DNA from: Mycteria americana
Taxonomy: Eukaryota > Chordata > Aves > Ciconiiformes > Ciconiidae
NCBI RefSeq assembly: GCF_035582795.1
Contig: NC_134367.1
Span: 110,098,062-110,162,061, forward strand
Direction: 5' to 3'
DNA: 64,000 nucleotides
Shown: one piece after another, positions 40,116-51,200 of the stretch
Position numbering within the stretch: position 1 is the stretch's first letter
Layout: each line of letters opens with the position of its first letter
The notes under the pieces: model-generated
Told to the model about the DNA's origin: nothing
Seen by the model: only the letters and a program-made list of their open reading frames with translations
Database searches by the model: none
Program-made: the position numbers and the translations under genes

Positions 40116-41811
40116 GTGGTATTGTATGATCAGTGATACTGTTGAGATGAGGTCTGAAGTTTTATATTACTGTGTAATCTACATATAGAGGTCACTATCA
40201 TGGATGTATTTATCTTTATTTTTATATTACACATGTAGTAGGTTGATAGGTCAAAAATAAACATTATGATGCAATATCATAAGATGCTGTTTACTGGTTT
40301 AACAGAAAGGGATAGTTTAGCTATAAGGCTATCACCAAGGCTAGGCAAAAATTTGCGCGTGGGATTCCTTAAACACGAGATTACATGATTACAAGTGTTC
40401 TTTAAACCTAAGAACAACATCGTGCGTTATGGAAAACACAGATTAGGAAACTAAGCATGTTTGATTTTGGTGTTAATGCTGTAATGGCTAGTTGCTTTAA
40501 GATTGCTGTAACGTTACCTGTGGTTATGAGTAATAATTGTTATTTGAAATATTACAAAACTATTTATGAGTCCTAAGCTTGTGTACGCTAATTTTGAGAT
40601 TGATGCTTGCTACGTGAGGTAGCGCTCATGTAAATTTGCACATAGATATAAAGCAATAGAGCTGGAGATTTCTTGGAGAAAAGTGTCACTTTTCTACTAC
40701 TTTTATACTACAAAGTGGGAGGTGCCAGACAATAGGTGTCAGCACTAGTTCAGCTATGCGCAACTTCACTGCAAATGTAGATTAAAGCAGCTGGTGTTAA
40801 GCACAAGTTTTCTGTGAACTCTACTTTCAGCAAACTGAACGCCTGTAAAGAAGTGCTGAGACAGTGTTTGATACTTGTTATAAAATACCTCTTCTAGGGG
40901 ATAGGCTAGAGAACACATGAGTCAGAAGATAAAAGCTGGTAAAAATAATGTATGTATTGTATTCACTCTGACATATTTCCAAAATACTGAAGAAAAGACT
41001 GTTTCTGAAAATGGTAATTTAATTAGGTTTTGTTGTTTTGTGAATTGTTCAGAGAGGTTCCTGGGAGGGAGACTGTGATGTAGTGCTTTCCCAGGGATTT
41101 TAAGAAAATAAAAAAAACTAATTGAAACTAATAAGCCTGGTATGCTGAGGAAGGAAAGCAAAGTCACAAAAATCAGAATGGACCAGACAGGATTAACTAC
41201 AGTGCTAGGAAACTTCCATGAGACTTTGGAATTGTGCTGTTTTGTGGAGGAATTTTAAACTGGAACTTGGGGTTTAGATATTTTGTTTGTGAAACCAATG
41301 CATGTCATATCTAGGGGTCTGTGGACAATTCTGTGACAACTTTGGAAGAAAAAACAGGAAGACTTAAACAATGCAAATGTATGGTTGTGTAATGGAGAAA
41401 CCAGCAGAAACCACCACCAAGGAAACAGAAGACAAAAAATTCTTCAAAGAATTGGCTTTCCTCTGTGCTTCACTGGCAATGTAAAAGGTAAGTCCAAAAG
41501 CTTTAAGAGCCCAGTGTAAACATTATGGTCTTAGCTTAGCACCTCTTTTGAAGTGCAGGATCAGAGTTTCAGTTCTCTAGAATTGCTTTTATCTGGACAA
41601 ATACATATCTGTTTAAATTATGTCCTTGCAGGTGGAGGACACTGTAGCTTTAAAGCTCTAAGGAAAAATACTGAAATAGCCTTGCAGTCAGTCTACTAGC
41701 TGATGTGCATGTATTGAGGAGTTTTTAAATAAGCAGGTGCTCTCATGAGACCTCTGCATGGTGAATGCCAGGTGGATGTCAATATTCAGGGAGGGATAGT
41801 TGGGAGACACA

Positions 41812-41834
41812 CCCCATCCCCCCCTCACCCCCCC
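41812..41834 (-). other. C-rich tract with G-quadruplex potential on the minus strand
   Basis: C-runs of 4, 7 and 7 within 23 bp, about 125 bp upstream of the TATA box. The 7-mers can each supply two G-triplets on the opposite strand, enough for a four-tract quadruplex. Confidence 0.5.
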
Positions 41835-41957
41835 GGGAATTTGCGTTGTATTGCAAAATACAGTGAATTCCTGGCAGCCGTTGCAGTGGCACACTCCGAG
41901 TGCCCCAAGCCTGGCAGTATAACCTAAAGGGAATGCAGTTGAATTGTGATCTATTGC

Positions 41958-41975
41958 TATATAAAAGGGGGCGGG
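41958..41975 (+). promoter_or_regulatory. TATA box fused to GC box, candidate XDH core promoter
   Basis: TATATAAAAG (41958-41967) runs straight into GGGGGCGGG (to 41975), a Sp1-type GC box. A start about 28-32 nt downstream would lie near 41986-41990 and give a leader of about 240 nt if unspliced. Position and strand fit XDH. That this box drives XDH is inference; no transcript data are available. Confidence 0.6.
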
Positions 41976-42062
41976 TCACTCTGCTCGTTCCAGCTCCTTT
42001 TCTGTCATTACTGCTGCAGAAGCACCAACCAAACGCAGCTGGCACGCCTCTTCGCTGGCTCT

Positions 42063-42070
42063 TATATAAT
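42063..42070 (+). promoter_or_regulatory. Second TATA-like element upstream of XDH
   Basis: TATATAAT, 105 bp downstream of the first box. A start about 30 nt further on would give a leader of about 140 nt and would skip the upstream ORF at 42071. It may be a chance AT-rich string. Confidence 0.3.
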
Positions 42071-42097
42071 ATGGGGTTTCACAGGGCACTGATGTAG
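42071..42097 (+). other. Short upstream ORF in the putative XDH leader
   Basis: ATG GGG TTT CAC AGG GCA CTG ATG TAG: eight codons and a stop, 134 nt before the XDH ATG. It would be in the mRNA only if transcription starts at the upstream TATA box and the leader is unspliced, and could then lower XDH translation. Confidence 0.35.
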
Positions 42098-42231
42098 AAA
42101 TAAAGTCAAACATTCTTGAGGCAGACTCATATTACTTGTATCGCTGGTGCTCACTTCACTGTGGGGTGTAGGGCTGCTCTCGGAAGGGTGATCTGCGGCC
42201 CTGTTTGAGTGAATTTTGGAAGGTGTGCAGG

Positions 42232-42285
42232 ATGGCTCCAAATGAGACAGGGGATGAACTTGTTTTCTTTGTGAATGGTAAAAAG
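42232..42285 (+). CDS. XDH: XDH coding exon 1 (residues 1-18)
   Basis: Eighteen codons from ATG to AAG, then donor GTAAGG; ends in phase 0. It encodes the short beta strand LVFFVNGKK that opens the ferredoxin-like domain. The ATG is preceded by GTGTGCAGG, which resembles an acceptor, so a separate upstream leader exon cannot be excluded. Confidence 0.95.
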
Positions 42286-45200
42286 GTAAGGAAGATTCCA
42301 GCTTTCTGTCCAGCTTGCTCCTGGATTGTGGCTTGATTACTTATTTTTCTAGTCATCTTTTTCCTTCTCTGAAGTTTTCTAATACCAGCACAATTGCCAT
42401 GACTCTTAAATATTAAATTGTGAAGACTATTTATTGCTTTGCTAAGTGGATTTTTCTCTTCTTTGACTTTACCTTGTGAATTATTCAGAGAGTAACACAA
42501 CTATATAATGTTCCTTTTACATTTCAGATTTGTTGGCAATAATTTACTGCAATTCTGAGGTAACTACTTTTAAATAAAGGTGCAGTGACTTAATACAGGC
42601 ATTTCTACTAGAAATAATCTCAGTAATTACAACAGATCTGGAAAATGTAACTCAAATGTAAGCATCCATATATAATTCAGATGTTCAGTAAGTAATTCTG
42701 ACATTTGATTTTTAAAAGGGATTTAAGTAAAATGTTCATTCCATTTCCATTTAAGAAGCTAGAAAACTCTTTAAAATCAAAGCCATTCACTGATGCTGTT
42801 TCCTAGATCAGCTGCTGACAATTACCTAAGAAGTGACTGTGTCTCAGAGGAGGGTGGGGTGGTCCTTGCACATGCTGGACACTTTTGAACAGTTTGTCCC
42901 TGAGCCCCCTTTCTCAGGTTGGACTTTCCCTGGCTAGCATTGCAGCCTTGACTCTTCAAAGGCTTGTGACAAGTCAAGGCTGCCTCTTTTTTTGAACTAT
43001 GAGTACCAAGTTACTTCTGTTTCTGAGCTCAGCTCAATGCTCATCTTGCCCCTCTACCTTCCCCTTGCCTAGATAGTTGGGCAGGGAAACTTGTGCCAAA
43101 GCAGCTTCCAGCTGGGAAACTTGGGGAGGGGAGAGGGTTGCATATCTACTGTGTACTGTGGAGCCGAGAGTTTGTGGACCTTCCCTGTGCACTGCTTAGG
43201 GAGTAAATCACATGCATCACTAAGTTTGGGCCAGAGAATTAATTTTTTGATCCCTTGAGGGATCGCACAATGTTCTTAGTTGGTTAAAAAGCTCTGTGCC
43301 CTGCCCTACAGACTGGCACAGGATTACTATCAATTTTGCTTTTGTTGATCTTTCGTGCTAATTTAATCAAGTGTAAATGTGGATAAGATTGTTGCTACAA
43401 TTAGGATGTTTTAGTTACGAATTTGGATCCCAAACTGGATTGGAATTTGAACTTTCCAAGGTACTAGAGAATTTGATATCAAAGTTTTGTTTTATTTTAG
43501 TATCAATAGTTAGGTGAAGAATGAAGTTTATCTACTATAGATGGTAAGTTAGTCAAAGAGCTCTTGAATGTAGTACTTATGTAGAACCCAGCCCTGGTTC
43601 TGAGGTTTTATAAACAAGGATGACAACTGAAGCTTTGCTCACACAGATCAGTAATGGTACATATGTCAATGTTAATTGACATATCAGCTGTTCATTGTTT
43701 CTAGAGGAAGGTGAAAACTTGAAGCTCCAAGTTAATCATGACTAGCTAATTGAGTCAGGTAATCGAGATCATGAAGCAGTGGCACAGGAAGACCTGTGAA
43801 TTTCATCTGATGAATATTCTGCTATGATGGCCACAGGTGGTATACCCTTAACTTGTCTTCTCGCTCTGTGAAGGTTTTAGTGGCTTCAGATCCCTCCTCT
43901 GTGAACCCCAACTTTTAGAGGGTGAACTGGGAGCTTTGAGTCTTGCAGTAGGAGGTTGCCACAAACATATTGGGCAATCCAGACCCTGATACAGGCTAAG
44001 TCTTGTTTTCTTTTTCTGGTATGCTCTAATGAAAGAGAATCGTAGTTCTGGTGCCAGACCAGCTAAGGTTCAAAACCAATATGCCACTCATGGTAGGTAT
44101 GAAGAGTTTATAAACAAATTCCTATATACATTTACAGCTGGTGCTTCAGCATTGGTTGGTGCTCAGGTATTACAGGAGCATTGTTCTGTGTAAATAGGTA
44201 GAAAAGCCCTTCTTCCTGGAGGAGGCTCTTGGCTAACATGTGAAAATGTGTATTAGTCAAAGCAAAAGAGAAGAGACTGAGCTGCAAAGAACTGGTTCTG
44301 TGGGACTCTTTTATGCATGTGGGGTGAGGCAGAGAAGGGGAGAAAGAGCAGCCTAGATCCTGAAGGCTAGCAGCAGAAGACAGCCAGTTCCTTTTGTATC
44401 TGCTGTCTGTTCTTGCTATGTCCTGGAGGTAGCAAATGTGCTGTGAATGGCATTGCCCTTGGTGCATTTCAGCAATTTTTATGGAACTGCAGTTCCTGTT
44501 TACAAAAGCCGCATCTCGCAACTGACCTTGTGCATGTGTAAAGGGGTTTATCACAGTGTGATCTTGGCAGTTGTTGGCTAAAAAACAGCCACCAGGGAAC
44601 GATTAACGCTACCACTGGTACCAACTGATTCCACATGTCAAGGCTGTCTCAGCATCCATCCCTGCTGGCTCATGGAACTGGCAGTGCTAGCAAAAGAGGA
44701 GGTTCCACTTGATCAGAGAGGAGAGGGCTTCCTGGGTTGTGCTCTACTTGGAGCCTCCAGTGATGGTTTTTTTTCTATTCCCTTTTTGGGTGTGCTGCCA
44801 AAGTGGCTTGAGTTACACCCTCACCAAATGCAGGTTTAAGAGAGAGAATTGGACTCACAGAGCAATCTGATCTGTGGCAACAAGTGTGGAGTTTGTTGGG
44901 ACATTTCTGCACATGAGAGGTTATGTGATGGAAAAGGGTGGTGGGAAGTGCCTGGGAAATGCTGCTGAAACAGCAGGTTGCAAGTTAGGATATGGCTCCA
45001 TCCATCTGGAGTCCTGACTAAGTATTCCAGTCGATTCGCTGCAAAGAATGTGGTAGCATGGCCACTGGGAAAGGTTAATGCTGTGTGAATTCATGACAGC
45101 TTGACATTGCTAATGGCCTGCTGATATTCTGTCACAGTACAAAACTGCATGATAAGAGGTGGTTGATAAGATAGGGACTTTCATGGCAGCAAATCCTTCT

Positions 45201-48200
45201 CTCTTGCATTAGGCCAGTCTGCAATGTTGTCAAGAAAAAGTCTCCTCAGAACAGCTGAGCATACTTCACATTCAGGATTATTTATTTTAAGCACCTGTTT
45301 ACTTCACTGGGCATAAAGCTTGGCACACAACTAACACAAAGTTATCTTGATAGTCTGCCTAGACTAGAATGGAAAACAACACACGCAATTTAAAGCTAAT
45401 AGTGGCAATTTTGTTTTCCTCAGCTGACAAATCTGTCTCCTGCATATGTAGCATGTAATTTTAGTTCAAACACGTGGAATCACTATTTCTATTTCTATCC
45501 TGAATGTTAAGAGGGGGTCTATGCTGGAAGCCACATTAGACCTCTTCCAAAGCCTGTGGATGTTTGGTTGCAGATGGGACCAGCCAAAATACAGGATTTT
45601 TTGAGCTTTGGGACCCTCTGGGTCCTACATAAACAGCAAATTACAATTTTTCAGTGTGCTGGTTTAAAGCAGAACAAAATGTTCTCATGACCAATGCCAG
45701 ATTTACATTGTATGGTTATATTCAGTTTGTTCATCTGTGTTCCAATCCTTTTCCTTAGTAAATGAATGTGAAATCTCTGACTTCAGGAATACACATTCAC
45801 AGATTTTAAAGTCCTAGGGGACCTTTACTGTTGACTAGTCTGACTTGCTGTGTGTCAGTCTGGTTAAAACCTTTCACCTTCTCTTCGTGCAACTAATTGA
45901 GTGACTAGGGACTAGTGATTGAATGGGAGCTTGTTGTTCAGAAAAGCATCTGTTTCTCATTTAAAGACCCTAGCTGATGGAAAGCTTAGCATGTTTGGTA
46001 AACTAGGAAAGTTTCTGTTTTCTTTTCCTTTTCCTTTTTGTTCCTCTATTTATCTTGCTCAACTACTGTTCTTTTAAATTGAAAAATCCTTTCTTTAACT
46101 TTCTGGGAATACTAATTTAAATATGATGTTTTATGTTGTAAAGGCAAAGTTATCTGACAGTGAAAGGCAGGTAGAGAAGACAGCAAATCGATATTTGAGA
46201 TCCAAGTTTTGTACATGAAATCACGGGGAAGTGAGTTCAACACCTCTCTGGACCAGCCCACAGGCTCTAAGAGTGTAGAGTACTGCTTTAGGAACTTGTT
46301 CTGTGTAGTACTTAAAGCTTGAGAACTGTAAGGCCAAACTGGGCTCCCTACTGAGGTCATCTGAGTATTTAAGATTCCTAGAATCAGTAGACAAATAGAT
46401 GTGTAGTACAAACGCAGCAGTCCAGAGCAAATTTGTTGGGCGTCATTTGACTGTCAGTGCCATCCTAACATTTCCAACAGTTTCTTTCTGCATTTGATTA
46501 ATATTTAAGCTACCACATGCAGTAAAATCCACAGTTTTGAATCTGTCGAAATGTAGCCATCAATCTGATGTATCTGGCAATACGACATTTGGTTTTAAAA
46601 AAACCAATAAAACTAAAAATGAGTAACTGAGTGAAAAGGAAATATTTCTTTAATTGCAGTATCTAAGTAGGCTGATCCTACTCCCCCTGAAGGCAATGGA
46701 TGTAATTCAGTTTCCTTCTGTACAAGGATACTGGGGGAGATGAGCAAGAATTGTTTTGATGGGTGAGATATCGAGGTGTGAATCATATTGTTCTGGGCAT
46801 CAGGCAAAGAGAAGATGTTATCCCCACCCACAGGGTTTTAAAATATTTTAAGAACAAATCACAGCAGGTGATTGTAACAAACCACTGGAGGAATGACATG
46901 TTGGAGGACAAAACCAGCATCAATGACAATGAACAAAAGGCAGGAACAGTAAAAAGTTCTTGCTCTGTGGCCAGCAAGAGACACTCATAAACAAGCATCC
47001 CCCCCACCAGGAATCTGAGTGCAAAGAAATGACTCCTTGCTTTCAGACGTGTGAGATTTGGCTTAATCCAGAATGTCCTCCAAACTCTTACCCCTTATCT
47101 CCCTCTGATCCCAAGTCTCTGCCAGCATTGGAGAGATATAGCTACAGTGAAGTGGCTGAAGCAGGAATCCTGGGCTATTAGTTTGAACAGGGTAAGAGTG
47201 TAGATTGTTCAGGACAGGTTCTACTGCATAGTGGGAGCCACTTTCTGATAAAGTTGAGCAAAGGTTTGACTTTGGGACTTAACACATGTGTAAGTACTTC
47301 ACTAAAAGTCTGTGGAGCTGAGTGGCTAAATGCTTTGCTGAATGAAGGCTTAGGCCTGTATTTTATTTCTTACTTAACTTCCACTTCCTGAAAAAGAGCC
47401 ATTGGGCCAAACTTTTAATGGTTTAGTTTGAGTACATAATGGAGCGCTTCTTGGATTCTTTCAAGAAAACTTCTTGAGACATTTTCTTTGATCTAAGCAT
47501 AGAATAATCTCAATAGTCTTTAACCATCTGAAAAACTATTCTGAAGCTTTTTCTCTGTGCCTGGCTATCTTGGAAGCTGCTTTGGAAGGGTTTGCAATGG
47601 CCATTGGCACAGCCCTGAAGAAGAAACTCAGCTTGACAGTAAGGGTATGAGTTGCTGGGGAAGGCTCTTTGCCTGTAAAATGGCTATGAAAGGCCTTTTG
47701 TCCACGAGACACTCATAGTCACAGGCATTTTTGGAATTATCTGCTCATGTCTGTCTGTTTACCAAACTACTGCAGAGGGATATATGTGCTTACTCTGAAC
47801 TACCTGGTCATGAGAGCCACTGTATGCTCTTACTTGTTTCTATGCATCCAGAAGGTGGGGGAACAGGAGTGCTCTGCTCTGAATAGCAGCAATATGAGTG
47901 CTGCATGATTTACAGTTAAGACATCCCCAAACTATGAACTCTGTTTCCCTATAGAGGGATGAGAAGAATGAACTCTGTTTCCCTATAGATTATCCCCAAT
48001 GCAGGAATGAGATGTGTAAAAAATGACCAGTTGTGTTTTTGTAGCAGCAACTTTATCGGATAGTACTAAAAACGTGAACTCAAATAGGAAGTATGAACCT
48101 TGTCTCTTTAGAATAACCCTGTCACATGTCAAAGGCACAAAACTGAAGCAGTAAAGAGGTTGTGAAGGTTTCTTATCAGTAAGAAAAAAAGGCTTACACA

Positions 48201-51200
48201 AATGACCTCTGTTTCAATTTGCCCTTCAAACCAGGAGTGTTTAATTTAAATAAACGGGAACTATTGTACTTAGGACTTGCACAGTATAAGAGCCAAGAAC
48301 ACATGATTACATTCTGGCACGCAGTGTATTTGGAAAAGTTTCTTGACACTATTACTAACAGAAAAAGGGGAAGACAAGCTCTGCGGCCATTTGGAGGCAA
48401 GGGCAGAACTTTGGTTTCTGACCATTGGGCAGAAGTTGAAGTAAAATCTAATTTTATGTCTAATAGATAACTGCTAATAGTGTTGTTTACTAATAGGATG
48501 GAGCTGACTCAAAATGTGCAGAGAAAATTTCTCCTAGGTTGGAATTTCACATTCCCACATTTAGGATTGCTACTAATGTAACACTGATTGATTTAACGTT
48601 AGCAGGGAAGAAAGAGAAATTTCAAGATGATTGGTACTTGCTGTCTGTCCTGCAGCACCTGTATTGTTCATGTCAGGGTTTCCACTGTTGTTTTTTTTTC
48701 TCTGCAAAGTCTATTACTGATGCTGTTTCTGTCATTCTGTTTATCTGCTCATTTTCTCTGTCTCTTCTAATAGTAAGAAGGTGAAGGGACAGAGGTCAGT
48801 TATGCATGGTCAATAAAGATGAGACACAATTTGGGGAGATGTTGGGAATTAAAAACTCAAGTACAAAACACAGTTCTTTCTCTCTCTGCTCACTACTAAT
48901 TCTGTTTGCCATTTTTGATGAAGGGTTTTTTAAGATTTGCCACCATGTGCTATGGCTGAAAAACTGATATATGTAACGCATATACTTTTCTCTGTCACAA
49001 TAAATTCAAGGAAATGTTGTGTCTGGATACGTGACCAACATTGCTGAACCTGGTAAGGGGGGTTAATCAGTGGTTCTGCTCCCTGCTTTGGAAAAGAAGT
49101 TGCAGAAAGACCAAACTTTGTCCTTCCATCTAACATGTGTGTTGTAAACCATTCTGTGTGTAACAGTACCTTTCCCTTCTTGCAGGTGGTGGAAAAAGAT
49201 GTGGACCCAGAAACAACTCTGCTAACTTATCTACGAAGAAAATGTATCCAGTGTCAGAAGAAACTGCAGAAGGCTTTAAATGCCTACAGCATTTCATAAT
49301 TGTTTACTGTTCTGCTTGTCACTTGAGTGCTAGGCAGAGCTTGTGCACAGAGTATAAGAGGGAGTGCTCTGCATGGTCTGGTATTTCTTGCTGGCAAAGA
49401 TTACAGCTGGTATTCCAAGCTTAAACAATAGCAAATTTTAAATAATATACTTTAAATAAACTTTAAATAATTTATTAATACTTTAAAGGGAAAACTCTCA
49501 GAATTGCTAAGAATTTGAATACGATGGAAAGAAAGCAATATTGAGATGACAATAAAATTGAAGGAAATTTAGGTTTGTTCCACACAAATTGTAAAGAATT
49601 TTCTGGCCAAAACATTACAGCCACTTGAGCTGCTTGCTGTATCATCCAATAATTTGGATATTACTGGATAGTTAATATGCAATAACTTGACTATCCTGTG
49701 GCCTGTTTATCAGATGACCCAGAGATGCAAACTCAGAGGCAGGGGTTCCCACCACATACTGTGGCCATGTTTACATGAGTGGATGCAAGCAATCATGTTT
49801 CACTCCTGTTTGAAACTGGTCAACACATGAGTCAAATTAGCTTCAGGAACTGGGTAGCTATTACTGTGATGACCAGGCTGGCTATACTAGGTCTGGTTCA
49901 GTAGGTAGTGTCATTCCATGTTTTCTGAGTTTTTGTCTGACCAGCTGGGTGTGTACATATGCCAAACTGTTCACATAAGTGTTGGTGTATTCCTTAAAAA
50001 GAATCATGCATACTTATTTCACCATGCTGCCATGTTCTGTTTGTCTGGGATTTGAAAGAAGGTCGGGGATATAAATCACACTCCTCTTTGGGGTTTCCAG
50101 CAGAACTATCAACAGCCCTATTTTGTCTGACTGTGGATAAAGTTCCACAATCAGACAAACTTTATCCACTTGGGTGGATAAAGTTCAAGAGGAAAAATAA
50201 GTGGCGTGACTCTTGTGCCTGTGTACACTTCTTACCGCTAGACCTTTTATGTCTAAGCTTGTTAATATCTAATGCAAATAGCTTTGTAAAGAGGTAATTG
50301 GAGCTCTTCAAAACCTTCTGGTCTTCTACATGAACATTCTGGTGAACTTATTTTGTAGATGTCTGGTTAGGGTCAGACAAATGCTTTGAGAAACATGTTT
50401 TATTGAGGCAGATTAGCACTGTTGTCAGGAGAAACATTGGATGGCATAGGAAAGCTGTATTTCTGCTGAAGCAGGCACGTGATCGTATGAAAAGTAGACA
50501 TGGTGCTTAGGGACATGTTTTAGTGGTGGACTTGGCAGTGTTAGGTTTACGGTTGGACTCGATGATCTTAAAGGTGTTTTCCAGCCTAAATGATTTCTAT
50601 GATTCTATGAAAGTGGTCAGTTCCAGAATCTTTGCAGTGAAGGCAAAGATGGTTTGAGTTCCCTATATCACGATGCCTGTTGCTTTTCCACAGGCCTAAG
50701 TTGATTATCTCAGCACAGGCATGTGTCCATTGCCAATGAAAGCAGCTGTTCTTTTCCCACCAAAAGTCTCTCAGCATTGGCCAGTCCTCTTCACAATAAA
50801 TAACAGTGTCTAATTACCTTCTAATGAGTGAAGGAACCCAAAGCAAAAGTGACTCGGAATTCTCTCCTGAACTCCCTTTGCAGAACATTTGATGTAATGC
50901 CTGATTGTAAAGTACAGACATGCGCTCTGCAGCCTGTGGAGGAATCTGCTTAGGCCAGCCCCTACACTTTGTGAGTTGCCAAGTGTCTGTGCAGTGGTTC
51001 TGTGCATCTCCACTACTTCTGGCTCTCAGTGCCTCCCTCCTGTGGTTTTACGGGAACCAGGCTACTGGGGAGTGTGCTTGGCTGGTTTTGTCCCTAGCAA
51101 TGGGGACGCCATCATAAATGGGGCCAAGAGAGAAGCTAGGGTGGCCAGACCATGACTCGAGATGCAGGTAGTTTGTGAGTAGTTCAAGTGCAGCTCCCAT

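Larger units (their letters stand above)
20721..41750. other. Gene-free flanking DNA upstream of XDH
   Basis: 21 kb, AT-rich, with MIR-like fragments (25.9 and 40.0 kb) and foldback repeats. Near 28.05 kb, GCCCGAAAAGCTTGCTCTCATAAA resembles the 3' part of an amniote SINE ('cccacgaaagcttatgctc'). No exon of a known gene seen. Confidence 0.6.
42286..49185 (+). other. XDH: XDH intron 1
   Basis: A 6.9-kb U2-type intron (GTAAGG...TTGCAG), the longest in the window. I see no exon in it. It holds a palindromic ancient repeat (about 47.25-47.36 kb) and a 34-bp local duplication (47.93-47.99 kb). Confidence 0.85.

Noticed and set aside
1..41750. Exons of SRD5A2, which lies upstream of XDH in mammals
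   Set aside because: I looked for conserved 5-alpha-reductase blocks (GYYLIY, GEISYR-like, FHHxxYLxxFEDYPK) among the translated frames and found none. The gene, if syntenic, is probably left of the window.
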